From: Sulfitobacter marinus | Lineage (GTDB): Bacteria > Pseudomonadota > Alphaproteobacteria > Rhodobacterales > Rhodobacteraceae | NCBI RefSeq assembly: GCF_900116285.1 | Contig: NZ_FPAJ01000001.1 | Span: 1,043,135-1,107,134, forward strand | DNA length: 64,000 nt | Direction: 5' to 3' | Made by a program: the position numbers and the translations under genes | Notes under the pieces: model-generated | Databases searched by the model: none | What the model saw: only the letters and a program-made list of their open reading frames with translations | What the model was told of the DNA's origin: nothing | Shown: piece by piece, positions 54,280 through 62,158 of the stretch | How positions within the stretch are numbered: the first letter of the stretch is position 1 | Layout: each line of letters starts with the position of its first letter

Positions 54280-55179
54280 TTACTCTTCGAACTGATCAAC
54301 AAGCCAGGTCTTAACCGCGTCGATCGCAGGCGTCGTTGCCATATTTTTGGGACGAACAAACCAATATGCATGACTGGCATCCAGCGACACGGCGAAAGGT
54401 GCTACTAGCCGCCCCGTGGCAATATCATCCGCGACAAGACGTGATCGCCCGAGAGCCACGCCTTGACCATCGACCGCTGCCTGCAAGATAGCACCATCAT
54501 CGCCCAAGCGCGGCCCGGTGGGTGGAGGGTGCTGGCAACCGGCGGCTTCGAACCATGTGGGCCAGTCTTCGGGAATATCCCCGCAAAGAAGAGTGGCGCG
54601 ATACATGTCAGCTGGCGCGTGCAACCCGTGGTCTTCGGCATATTTCAGAGAGCAAACGGGCGTTATGCTCTCTGTGCCAAGCTTGGTCGCTTCCAGATCG
54701 CTTGGGGGCGCAGGGCTATAGCGGATCGCGGCGTCAACGCCTTCAGAGGCAAAATCCACCAAATGCCGGGAAGCCGTAATACGAAGATCAATACCCGGGT
54801 TTGCTGCCATGAAATCCGCCAGTCGCGGCGCAAACCAACGCGCCGCGACGGATGGCAACATCGAAAGCGTGACAACCTGATCTGAACGCCGCGCATCTGC
54901 CACAGCGGACCAAGTATGCGCAAACGCCTCTGACAACTGGGCTGCCAGACGCTCGCCTGCCGGTGTCACGCTTAGCCTCGCGCCGTTGCGCAGAAACAGC
55001 GCCACACCGAGCATTGCCTCCAGATCCGAGACCTGGCGCGATACACCGCTTTGGGTGATGCCAAGCTCTTTTCCAGCTGCGGTGAAGCCGCCACAACGCG
55101 CGGCTGCTTCAAAGACTTGTAGGGAACGCAGTGGTGGCTTTGCATGAGTTGAACACATGGTAGGCTTCACATTTCTCAT
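54280..55179 (-). CDS. LysR-family regulator (GcvA-like)
   Basis: LysR-type regulator, 299 residues. N-terminal helix-turn-helix (PPLRSLQVFEAAARCGGFTAAGKELGITQSGVSRQVSDLEAMLG) followed by a substrate-binding domain beginning VTLSMLPSVAARWFAPRLADFMAANPGIDLRI, typical of the GcvA/AmpR branch. The ATG at 55179 has AGGA eight bases upstream; an ATG at 55158 is possible. The frame extends to 55551 only across the divergent permease gene. It probably controls that permease, 61 bp away. Confidence 0.9.
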   Translation of the reverse strand: MRNVKPTMCSTHAKPPLRSLQVFEAAARCGGFTAAGKELGITQSGVSRQVSDLEAMLGVALFLRNGARLSVTPAGERLAAQLSEAFAHTWSAVADARRSDQVVTLSMLPSVAARWFAPRLADFMAANPGIDLRITASRHLVDFASEGVDAAIRYSPAPPSDLEATKLGTESITPVCSLKYAEDHGLHAPADMYRATLLCGDIPEDWPTWFEAAGCQHPPPTGPRLGDDGAILQAAVDGQGVALGRSRLVADDIATGRLVAPFAVSLDASHAYWFVRPKNMATTPAIDAVKTWLVDQFEE

Positions 55180-55240
55180 TTTGATAATCCTATAACTGGA
55201 TTTAGCATGATCTGAACTCAAATAAAAGATTGGTCCCGCC

Positions 55241-56443
55241 ATGACAGACGCTTCCTTAACACCGCTCACATCATCCGGTCTAAAAAGCCACATGCCGGAT
55301 TTGCCATTGGTGATCTGGATGGTTCTTCTGACGCTCGGTCTTGGGCTGTCAGCGGGCATGGATGCCAGCGAGGTTGTGACGGCGTTCAACACAGGGTTTG
55401 GGCGGGCACTGGGCGAGTTTGCCTTGATCCTCTTGCCGTCATTTACGCTGGCTGCGGTGCTGTCACGGCAGAACATCGCGTCCAAAGCGGCGGGCCGGAC
55501 GGTCGCGTTGGCCTCGCCGGTGGCGGGCGCTGGCATGATCTGCCCGGACACAGCTTATGCCGCGCTTTCTCCGGCGGCGGGGCGCTATAAGATGGATACG
55601 GCTTTCGGGGCCTATGCAGGGTTCAAACTGCTCTATCCGGCGGGCCCCTTGATCGTCGCGGCAGGGCTTGGTGCCACAGGGATTGAACCTGCCATGCTGC
55701 TCTTGTGCGGCGCGCTTCTGACGTTGCCGGTCTGGGCAGCGGGCGTCATCTGGGGTCGCTTTGCGATCAAAAGCAATGCGGCGCAAACTGAAGTGGACAG
55801 CGCCGCAGATAATGGACGCCTGCTGCGCGCCTTCGCGCCGTTTCTGGTGATGGCTGGGTTGCTGGTTCTCGGCGGCGTTGTCGGCAAGACCGGCGTTGGG
55901 GTATTTGACTTTCTCTTATTGCCCAAGGGTGCGCTGATCACCGCTGCTATCCTTGCACTTTTGCAAACTCCACCTCACGAGCGGCGCGCATGTCTGGATA
56001 GTGCGGTTCGAAGGACAGGATCGCTTCTGCTGGTTATTGGTGCTGCGAGTGCCTTTGGTGCCGTGCTGACGGATATGGTACAACTCGACCGGCTGGTGCC
56101 ACAGGGCGATGGGGCCCTCACCCTGATTGCGCTCTTTGTTTTGACCGTGCTGTTCAAGCTGGCGCAGGGGTCCTCTATGGCCACTTTCGCAGCTATCGCG
56201 CCCGTCGCGGCCCCGATGGTGCTGGCCAGCGGCGTCAACGAAATTGCAGCCGTCTTCGCGATTTGCCTCGGTTCTTTCATCGCGATCCTGCCTAACGACA
56301 GCTACTACTGGCTTGTCCGGCGGGACGCTCTGGCAGATGAGCATAGCGAAGGGCGCGCCATCGGAATTCTGACGGGCGGAGCAATCGTGCAGGCCTTGGT
56401 CGGCATGACCGTTCTTCTGGCGGCGGTGGCCCTATGGCCCTGA
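55241..56443 (+). CDS. GntP-like permease
   Basis: Integral membrane transporter, 400 residues, about ten to twelve helices. Segments such as ILLPSFTLAAVLSRQNIASKAAGRTVALASPVAGAGMICPDTAYAALSPAAG and LAQGSSMATFAAIAPVAAPMVLASG resemble the gluconate/GntP group of proton symporters, although it is shorter than the usual 440-450 residues. Substrate is likely an organic acid. It is divergent from the LysR regulator. Confidence 0.7.
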   Translation: MTDASLTPLTSSGLKSHMPDLPLVIWMVLLTLGLGLSAGMDASEVVTAFNTGFGRALGEFALILLPSFTLAAVLSRQNIASKAAGRTVALASPVAGAGMICPDTAYAALSPAAGRYKMDTAFGAYAGFKLLYPAGPLIVAAGLGATGIEPAMLLLCGALLTLPVWAAGVIWGRFAIKSNAAQTEVDSAADNGRLLRAFAPFLVMAGLLVLGGVVGKTGVGVFDFLLLPKGALITAAILALLQTPPHERRACLDSAVRRTGSLLLVIGAASAFGAVLTDMVQLDRLVPQGDGALTLIALFVLTVLFKLAQGSSMATFAAIAPVAAPMVLASGVNEIAAVFAICLGSFIAILPNDSYYWLVRRDALADEHSEGRAIGILTGGAIVQALVGMTVLLAAVALWP

Positions 56444-56545
56444 CCGATATCAGCACCCGAAGACCCGCCCCATCTGACGCCGCCGCAATAGCTTTGATCG
56501 ACGTGGAAGGTTTGGCAACGGGTCATGTCGGCTTTGGGTCGGTCG
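56434..56545 (+). pseudogene. Possible N-terminal remnant of a GNAT acetyltransferase
   Basis: An ATG overlapping the permease stop opens a frame whose first 36 residues (STRRPAPSDAAAIALIDVEGLATGHVGFG) look like the beginning of a GNAT acetyltransferase (RPA..DA.AIA). After about 56545 the similarity stops and the frame becomes antisense to the AraC-type gene. A truncated downstream gene is the simplest reading, but the match is short. Confidence 0.3.
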
Positions 56546-56596
56546 CACCATCAAGCCCCTGCCCGCTTTCTGCGCACAGGGGCCGATGTCTCAAGT

Positions 56597-57622
56597 TCAA
56601 TGCGCCGGTTTTTTCTTGCGCCAGCTTGATGGCGTTTGCGCAGTCACACGCAAAAACTCTCGGTTGAAGTTGGATTTCGTTGCGAACCCTGCAGCGAGCG
56701 AGACCTCAAGCACCGATTTGTCTGTTGTCCTTAAAAGCAAACAGGCTTCCTGAATACGAAAATCATTCACGAACTGCGACACGCTTATGCCTCGGGTTCG
56801 GTTGATTGCGTTTGATACCTGACGGTCTGGCAGGCCAAGTCGACGGGCGAGACGTCGCAAGCTGAGATCTTCGTCCCGGTGAAGCCTGTCTTCGGCAAAA
56901 AGCCGTTCGAGCCGTGCCACGATTTCACTGTCATGCTCGGTCGGCTGAGGGGGCGACGCAGTAGTGTCGTCTTCTTGGTCCGGCAAAGTCGCCGCACGCC
57001 CAAAGGACGCGGCCAGGCCAATCACGATAACAAATCCGGTTTGGGCTAAGGTCAAAATCAGCCCCGCGTTGCGCCCTTCATTGCGTATGAAATCGACGAC
57101 CAGAAAGATGTCGGTCAGCCCTGATGCAACCAAGGCAGCGCCGGTCAGCAGCATCGCAAAACGGATTTCGCGTTCATCGTTTATGGGCGACAGCGATAAG
57201 GTATCCGCGCCCTTCCACCACAACCCAAGCAGCAGAAAGCCAAAAACAAGATAGGTCATCAGAATAAGCGGATCCGGAATGACAGGCAGCACTGCAAATG
57301 CGATCCAGTTCAACCCGACCACGGCGAGCGGCCATAGCCTGAGTCCCTTTTGGCCACCTGCAAGGGCAGCATAAGACAGATATGCCACGGCAGGTAAAAC
57401 AGGTGCCAATACGATCAGGTAAGGCGCGACGCCCTCAAGCTCATACCCCCAACGCAGCGACACCAAAAGCGATTGCACTGCGTATAGTGCCAAAAGGCCC
57501 GCGAATAACTGATGGGCGCGCATTGTCATGTCCCGGGTCAACATGAAACGGCACAGCAAAAGCACCAAAAACAATGTGGCGAACAAAGGAAGAGGGACAA
57601 AAAGCATGAAATGCGCGCTCAT
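56597..57622 (-). CDS. AraC-family regulator with membrane-spanning N-terminus
   Basis: Membrane-anchored AraC-type regulator, 341 residues. The first about 215 residues form roughly seven hydrophobic helices; after an acidic linker (QEDDTTASPPQPTEHDSE) the AraC DNA-binding domain occupies about residues 240-341 (LSLRRLARRLGLPDRQVSNAINRTRG, then SVLEVSLAAGFATKSNFNREF). Such proteins sense a membrane or periplasmic signal. It is divergent from the secreted-type hydrolase, with two palindromes between. Confidence 0.9.
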   Translation of the reverse strand: MSAHFMLFVPLPLFATLFLVLLLCRFMLTRDMTMRAHQLFAGLLALYAVQSLLVSLRWGYELEGVAPYLIVLAPVLPAVAYLSYAALAGGQKGLRLWPLAVVGLNWIAFAVLPVIPDPLILMTYLVFGFLLLGLWWKGADTLSLSPINDEREIRFAMLLTGAALVASGLTDIFLVVDFIRNEGRNAGLILTLAQTGFVIVIGLAASFGRAATLPDQEDDTTASPPQPTEHDSEIVARLERLFAEDRLHRDEDLSLRRLARRLGLPDRQVSNAINRTRGISVSQFVNDFRIQEACLLLRTTDKSVLEVSLAAGFATKSNFNREFLRVTAQTPSSWRKKKPAH

Positions 57623-57651
57623 TCTGGAGAACTATTGCGATGACATGTATC

Positions 57652-57689
57652 CTGAAACGCGTTTCAGCACGACCTTAAACGCGTTTCAG
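57652..57689. promoter_or_regulatory. Tandem palindromes between the AraC-type regulator and the hydrolase
   Basis: CTGAAACGCGTTTCAG (57652-57667) is a perfect 16-bp palindrome and CTTAAACGCGTTTCAG (57674-57689) is the same with one changed base. Their centres are 22 bp apart, about two helical turns, so dimers would bind on the same face. They lie in the 134-bp divergent control region. Confidence 0.7.
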
Positions 57690-57756
57690 GACGCTGGTTT
57701 TGAACATTCTCCCCATAACAAGGACATCACTTATCCGGCTCGCAAGGAGAAAACCG

Positions 57757-58815
57757 ATGTCGAAATTCATAACATTTGCCAAAGCGATCGCATTTACCAC
57801 AGTCCTCGGAGTGTCAGGCTGGGTTGCCTATGATCTCACGCGCCCGCCATATGACGGTAACGCGGGGATCACCTATGGCACCGCGCCCGCGCCAATCCGT
57901 AGCACAGACATTGATTTCAACATCTGGTACCCCGCAACACCGGGCGGCAAAGCCATCACGGTTGGTGGGAACGGCGTTTTCCATGGCACGCCCGCCGGCC
58001 GCGATGCGCCCCATCAAACTGGCCGCTTTCCGATGGTTGTTATATCGCATGGGGCGGGTGGGAACGCAGGCCAGTTTGGCTGGATCGCGTCGGAACTTGC
58101 GCAAGCAGGCTTCGTTGTTGTTTTGCCAAACCACCCCGGCACCACGACCGGAAATGCATCTGCCGAAGCCGCGATACGTGTGTGGGAACGCCCTGCCGAT
58201 GTATCCGCGGTTCTGGACGAAATCACCGGAAATGCGGCTGCGTATCCCTATATCGATACCGATAACATCTCGATCTTGGGGTTTTCGGCGGGCGGATATA
58301 CGGCAATGGCAACAGCGGGTGCGCGCGTTGATCCTGATCTGTTGCAAAGTTTTTGCGATGAAACAGATCATGGCATGTCCGATTGCGCATTTCTGGCCCA
58401 TTTTGGCGTTAACTTACACGACTTTGATCTGTCGCCAGCGTCACAGGATCTGCGCGACCCTCGGATCAAAACAGCCGTCATTATCGACCCCGGTATCGTT
58501 GAAACGCTGACAGAACAAAGCCTTGAACAGATCGACATCCCGATGTTGGTGATCAACCTTGGTGACGAGGAAACCATTCCCGTCGGAGTTTATGCCCGCG
58601 CGGCGTCTGATCAGATACCCACGGCGCATTATACCGTGGTTGGCGATGCGATCCATTTCAGCTTTCTAGCGCAGTGCAAACCACGGGGGGCACAGATCTT
58701 GATCAACGAAGGCGAGCTTGATCCACTTTGCGATGATGCTGGTGGCCGCCCTCGCGCGGATATTCACCGCGAGCTGTCAGATACCATCGTTGCGTATCTG
58801 GAGGCGCGCTTCTGA
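57757..58815 (+). CDS. Alpha/beta hydrolase, dienelactone/PAF-acetylhydrolase-like
   Basis: Alpha/beta hydrolase of the predicted dienelactone hydrolase/platelet-activating-factor acetylhydrolase group, 352 residues. An N-terminal hydrophobic segment (FITFAKAIAFTTVLGVSGWVAY) suggests export or membrane anchoring. The oxyanion region is MVVISHGAGGNAGQFGWIAS, the nucleophile elbow GFSAGGYTAM holds the serine, and candidate acid and His are in IIDPG and GDAIHFSF. AAGGAG precedes the ATG at 57757. Probably under control of the divergent AraC-type regulator. Confidence 0.85.
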   Translation: MSKFITFAKAIAFTTVLGVSGWVAYDLTRPPYDGNAGITYGTAPAPIRSTDIDFNIWYPATPGGKAITVGGNGVFHGTPAGRDAPHQTGRFPMVVISHGAGGNAGQFGWIASELAQAGFVVVLPNHPGTTTGNASAEAAIRVWERPADVSAVLDEITGNAAAYPYIDTDNISILGFSAGGYTAMATAGARVDPDLLQSFCDETDHGMSDCAFLAHFGVNLHDFDLSPASQDLRDPRIKTAVIIDPGIVETLTEQSLEQIDIPMLVINLGDEETIPVGVYARAASDQIPTAHYTVVGDAIHFSFLAQCKPRGAQILINEGELDPLCDDAGGRPRADIHRELSDTIVAYLEARF

Positions 58816-58890
58816 CACTGACAGAACAGCCTGTGCAAATGATCCGTTAGCGATGGCCGCTTGGAGAACAATGCGTTGTCGGAAAGCACT

Positions 58891-58914
58891 TCGAGGTCGA
58901 GGTCGAGGTCGAGG
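58891..58914 (+). repeat. Four tandem copies of TCGAGG
   Basis: TCGAGG is repeated four times without interruption. In the frame of the decayed hydrolase it encodes a run of Glu-Val dipeptides where relatives have a short loop, so it looks like slippage within a gene no longer under selection. Confidence 0.8.
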
Positions 58915-58949
58915 GCATCTGGCGCGCGTGGTGCGCCAGATGCCCTTTT
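58913..58949 (+). terminator. Stem-loop with T run downstream of the hydrolase
   Basis: GGGCATCTGGCGC (58913-58925) pairs perfectly with GCGCCAGATGCCC (58933-58945) and is followed by TTTT. It is a strong candidate terminator for the alpha/beta hydrolase gene ending at 58815. It overlaps the decayed hydrolase remnant. Confidence 0.7.
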
Positions 58950-59034
58950 CTGCGATGCCCAGCGGCCATTTTGTCCCTGAGAAAGCTCCGGCGGCAGCGC
59001 TTGCGGCGATTGAACAGTTCTTCGCAACGACTGG

Positions 59035-60657
59035 TTAGGTACGCATGCGCGGAACGTCTGATGGGTCCAGACGCAGTTCGATTAAGAAAGGGCCATTACG
59101 GCTCTTGATGGCTTGGATTGCGGTCTCGAGCTGTTCTTTCGATCTGACCTCAATGCCATTTCCGCCAAGAGATTTTGCAACCTCGACAAACGAGGGCCAT
59201 TGAAATTCAGTTAAGCTTGGGTCCATCTTGCGGTCCACGAATTGAATGTGTTCTGCACCATAGGCGGAATCGTTGGCGATTATCACGATCAGATCAAGTC
59301 CTAGACGGACCGCTGTGTTGAACTCGTTGATACCACCCATCATAAAACCACCATCGCCGCTGAACAAAACGACGGGTCGATCCGGTGCCGCAAGACCCGC
59401 TCCAATGGCAGCTTGAAGACCTAACCCGATCGCACCGAAATTAACTGTGCTGACAAAGCTCTGCGGGTTCGGCACCGATAGGCGACACCAGACTTCTGTC
59501 ATGAAACGCCCACCATCCGTCACCAGCACACGGTCTTTGGGCAAAGCATCTTCCAAGCGCTCAAGGGCATATACAAAATTCACAACCCCCTTGGCCGCCT
59601 TGTCCCCCCCTGCCGGATGTGTGGTGAGTGTTTTGCAATCAAGTTCACGGGTGAACCCACTTGCCGGAATTTCGGCCTCGTTCAGCCAATAAAGGATTTT
59701 GTCAGCAGTCCGCCCGGCATCGCCAATCAATGCAGCGTCAGGATGCAATCCCCCGCCAATGGAAGCCGTATTGATATCAACTTGAACGACGCGTTTACCT
59801 TGCATGAGCTTTCCGCGGTCCGTCGTAAAATCGTGTAACTGTGTTCCAAAGCAAATAATGCAGTCAGATCTCTGGATCAGCTCGTAGGCGGCTGGTGTGG
59901 ATAATGTACCAAATATATCAATGTTGTAGGGGTGTTCATTGAACAGGCCTTTGGCCTGAAGTGTCGTCGCAACCGGTGCCTCCAGCCGATCCGCCAAAAG
60001 TACAATCTGGTCACGTGCTGCGACCGCGCCGCCGCCTGCCAAAATCAAAGGGCGGCGTGCCGATGCGATCAGACCAATCGCCTGATCAAGGGTATCATCC
60101 TCCGCGACGGCACCCGGTGTGGTGAAAACGTCAAGTACCTTCATGTCGAACGGGGCCTTCTGCCACATGAAATCTGCTGGCATATTGAGTACTATAGGAC
60201 GGTGCTCGACCTGTGCGCGGTAAAAGGCCCGTGCAACATCATGTCCGACTGTGGCTGGTGTGCGGAGTTGTTCAAATCCGGCACCTGTCACTTTCACAAC
60301 CTCGCGCTGGTCGATGCTTTGCAAATGTCGGGGGTTGTCGGCTGGCGTATCACCAACAAGGACAACAATCGGCGACTGCCCTCGCACGGCTTCTGTGAGC
60401 GCAGTGACGCAATTCGTCAAAGCCGGGCCGTGCGTGACCGTTGCAACACCAACCTTACCCGAGACGCGCGCAAAGGCCGATGCCATCAAAATTGTGCTAC
60501 CTTCATGTGCAGCCGGAACAAACCGGCCCCCACAATCGCGCACGAAACTATCCACCATGAACAGGTTTGCATCCCCCATAAGTCCGAACAGCAGCGTGGT
60601 CCCATGGGACTCTATAGCGCGTGCAATGGATTGATAAACGTGGATGTTCTGGCTCAT
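59035..60657 (-). CDS. Thiamine-diphosphate-dependent enzyme, acetolactate synthase large-subunit-like
   Basis: ThDP enzyme of the acetolactate synthase/benzoylformate decarboxylase superfamily, 540 residues. The catalytic glutamate lies in AAHEGSTILMASAFARVSG; the ThDP motif is SGDGGFMMGGINEF... ending IIANDSAYG; the central domain has LAGGGAVAARDQIV. It lacks obvious features of true IlvB and is probably a decarboxylase or carboligase of a 2-oxo acid. The ATG at 60657 has AGGGA upstream. Divergent from the Lrp-type regulator, which likely controls it. Confidence 0.88.
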   Translation of the reverse strand: MSQNIHVYQSIARAIESHGTTLLFGLMGDANLFMVDSFVRDCGGRFVPAAHEGSTILMASAFARVSGKVGVATVTHGPALTNCVTALTEAVRGQSPIVVLVGDTPADNPRHLQSIDQREVVKVTGAGFEQLRTPATVGHDVARAFYRAQVEHRPIVLNMPADFMWQKAPFDMKVLDVFTTPGAVAEDDTLDQAIGLIASARRPLILAGGGAVAARDQIVLLADRLEAPVATTLQAKGLFNEHPYNIDIFGTLSTPAAYELIQRSDCIICFGTQLHDFTTDRGKLMQGKRVVQVDINTASIGGGLHPDAALIGDAGRTADKILYWLNEAEIPASGFTRELDCKTLTTHPAGGDKAAKGVVNFVYALERLEDALPKDRVLVTDGGRFMTEVWCRLSVPNPQSFVSTVNFGAIGLGLQAAIGAGLAAPDRPVVLFSGDGGFMMGGINEFNTAVRLGLDLIVIIANDSAYGAEHIQFVDRKMDPSLTEFQWPSFVEVAKSLGGNGIEVRSKEQLETAIQAIKSRNGPFLIELRLDPSDVPRMRT

Positions 60658-60703
60658 TAATCTGGTCCCTGTTGATAGTTTGAGCTTGTTTAGCAAATGG
60701 CTG

Positions 60704-60724
60704 TTTCTACGCCCTTCGTAGAAA
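60704..60724. promoter_or_regulatory. Inverted repeat between the ThDP enzyme and lrp genes
   Basis: TTTCTACG-CCCTT-CGTAGAAA is an eight-base inverted repeat with a five-base spacer in the 165-bp divergent region. Lrp-type regulators bind 15-bp-scale palindromes and usually act on the divergent neighbour, so this is a plausible target. Confidence 0.45.
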
Positions 60725-60822
60725 AGCTATCGTTAATGAGGTGGTTTTTTCTTCCTCATTTACCTGGATTAAATATAAACGGGGAAAGTCACACCCAAAA
60801 ACCTAATATTTCAGGTGAAATC

Positions 60823-61284
60823 ATGCTCGATGAATTTGAACGATTGATACTAAAGGTCTTGCAGCACGACGGACGCGCCAGCACCCAAGTCTTGTCAGAT
60901 GCAGTCGGGCTATCGCCGTCCCCGTGCTGGCGGCGTGTCAAACGGTTGGAGGACGACGGTTTCATCACCCGATATGCGGCAATTCTCGATAGCAAAAAAC
61001 TCGGGTTGAACGCGCTTGCCCATGTTCAAATATCCCTCATCAATCACGATGTATCTTCCATCGATACGTTTGAAACTTTTGTCGAAGAAAGCGAGCAAGT
61101 CTTGGAATGCGCGTCCATTACAGGCGACTTCGACTACATCCTGAAAGTTGCAGCGACTGAACCAGAGGCTTTGGAGCACTTCATCATGCACAAACTCCTT
61201 CGGCTTGGCGTCGTGCGGACAACGACAACTAATTTCATCCTTAGGCAACTGAAAACTTCCGGTGCGCTGCCCATCACGACGTGA
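60823..61284 (+). CDS. Lrp/AsnC-family transcriptional regulator
   Basis: Lrp/AsnC regulator, 153 residues, normal length. The helix-turn-helix is at about residues 18-45 (RASTQVLSDAVGLSPSPCWRRVKRLEDDGFI) and a C-terminal RAM ligand domain follows (HVQISL, VLECASITGDFDYILKVAATEPEALEHFIMHKL). The ATG at 60823 after CAGGTG gives the standard N-terminus (MLDEFERLIL); the longer frame is unsupported. Divergent from the ThDP enzyme. Confidence 0.92.
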   Translation: MLDEFERLILKVLQHDGRASTQVLSDAVGLSPSPCWRRVKRLEDDGFITRYAAILDSKKLGLNALAHVQISLINHDVSSIDTFETFVEESEQVLECASITGDFDYILKVAATEPEALEHFIMHKLLRLGVVRTTTTNFILRQLKTSGALPITT

Positions 61285-61348
61285 CAGCCGGAACCAAAGT
61301 AGAGCACATTCATGCAAGGCGCCGCTTCAGTAATTTTGGAACTAAGGA

Positions 61349-61600
61349 GTGACGGATAGGAACAAGGGCATTCGATTTGCGGATGAGTTTAAGTAGGACG
61401 CCGTGGCGCAGGTCGTTGAGTGTGGTTACGCGGTCAGCGAAGTTGCCGAGCGATTGGGGATTAGCACCAAGTCGCTGTACAAATGGAAGGCGCAGCTTAC
61501 GAAGTCACCGCGCGTCAGATCAGAGGTTGCGGAACAGGCCGCTGAGATCAGGCCTCTTGAAGCGAGAGTTGGCCCGGGTATCGGCCTAAAGGAAATTCTT
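61349..61600 (+). mobile_element. Decayed IS3-family transposase orfA
   Basis: From a GTG at 61349 the frame reads TDRNKGIRFADEFK, then TAG (61394-61396) where relatives have a glutamine, and continues DAVAQVVECGYAVSEVAERLGISTKSLYKWKAQL, the typical orfA helix-turn-helix of IS3 elements. A frameshift near 61555 moves the end (LLKRELARVSA) to the next frame, after which it is cut off. No orfB or terminal repeats were recognised. It is a dead insertion-sequence fragment. Confidence 0.8.
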
Positions 61601-61876
61601 GCGCTGGAGCTGGGGCCGCACGGTGTGACGGTGAATGCAATCTTGCCGGGCTCAGTAACAGGCCCGCGCATGGATGCCGCACTGGCAGCTAAGGCAGAAG
61701 CAACAGGTGTTTCCCTAGAGACTGCACAAGCGGCCGAGGTCTAGAATACATCCCTTGGACGCATAATCCACCCACATGAGATTGCAGAACTCGCGTGTTT
61801 CCTCGCTTCGCCTGCCGCCCGCTCGATGTCGGGTCAATCGGTTGGCTTATGCGGAAACTTTGAAACACTCAGATAG
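61600..61876 (+). pseudogene. C-terminal remnant of an SDR dehydrogenase with an internal stop
   Basis: Directly after the IS3 fragment, in frame, comes ALELGPHGVTVNAILPGSVTGPRMDAALAAKAE, the part of an SDR that follows the active-site lysine. A TAG at 61742-61744 interrupts, and the same frame goes on NTSLGRIIHPHEIAELACFLASPAARSMSGQSVGLCGNFETL to TAG 61874-61876, the usual SDR end. The front of the gene is missing, probably lost at the insertion-sequence junction. Confidence 0.75.
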
Positions 61877-61884
61877 GATAGAAA

Positions 61885-62070
61885 ATGGCGCATGGGTCTT
61901 TATTGAAGCTCAATCATATCACAGTCGTGGCGCGCACTCTTGATGAGGGCAGCACCTATTCGGAACGCCCTTGGTATCAACATCCCTGAAGGAGCTGCGC
62001 ATCCGGCATGACGGGGGGAATAAACCTGCCACAGCTTGTCGGCGACAAACGCTATGTCATGCGCGAACAG
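61885..62070 (+). pseudogene. Frameshifted N-terminal remnant of a VOC-family protein
   Basis: The frame from ATG 61885 gives LLKLNHITVVARTLDEG, the opening of a glyoxalase/VOC-type protein. The similarity moves to the next frame (NALGINIPEGAAHPA, ending at TGA 62009-62011) and then seems to shift again (LPQLVGDKRYV). At least two frameshifts show that it is not functional. Confidence 0.6.
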
Positions 62071-62115
62071 GACGGACCCATTTTGGTGTTCGTGCCCTGC
62101 AGAGACAACCCTACT

Positions 62116-62147
62116 GGCTGGCATGGGATTGATACCGCATGCCAGCC
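62116..62147 (-). terminator. Stem-loop just past the autotransporter gene
   Basis: GGCTGGCATG (62116-62125) and CATGCCAGCC (62138-62147) form a 10-bp stem with a 12-base loop, starting 12 bases beyond the minus-strand stop at 62159. No T run follows on the minus strand, so it may only protect the mRNA end. Confidence 0.4.
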
Positions 62148-62158
62148 AAGGGGATTAG

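Larger units (their letters stand above)
58851..59038 (+). pseudogene. Frameshifted C-terminal remnant of a fluoroacetate/haloacetate dehalogenase-like hydrolase
   Basis: Two adjacent frames rebuild the end of an alpha/beta hydrolase: frame one reads PLGEQCVVGKHFEVE...GIWRAWCARC (58857-58943), and after a one-base shift frame two reads PFSAMPSGHFVPEKAPAA...QFFATTG ending at TAG 59036-59038. The W-G-x-x-G-V-V-G like segment, IWRAW and SGHFVPEKAP (with the catalytic histidine) match the C-termini of fluoroacetate dehalogenases. The N-terminal two thirds are absent and a hexanucleotide repeat has expanded inside. Confidence 0.6.

Noticed and set aside
56434..56667. 77-residue frame as a complete gene after the GntP-like permease
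   Set aside because: Only the first 36 residues resemble a protein family; the rest is antisense to the AraC-type regulator.
57528..57833. 101-residue plus-strand frame between the AraC-type and hydrolase genes
   Set aside because: It crosses the start of one gene and the palindromic operators and has no similarity; the hydrolase start at 57757 is well supported.
58891..58914. Short tandem repeats as a CRISPR-like array
   Set aside because: Units are six bases with no spacers; simple slippage in a dead gene explains them.
61403..61744. 113-residue frame as an intact gene
   Set aside because: It is a chimera of an IS3 orfA piece and an SDR piece, with stops where both continue in frame; treated as remnants.
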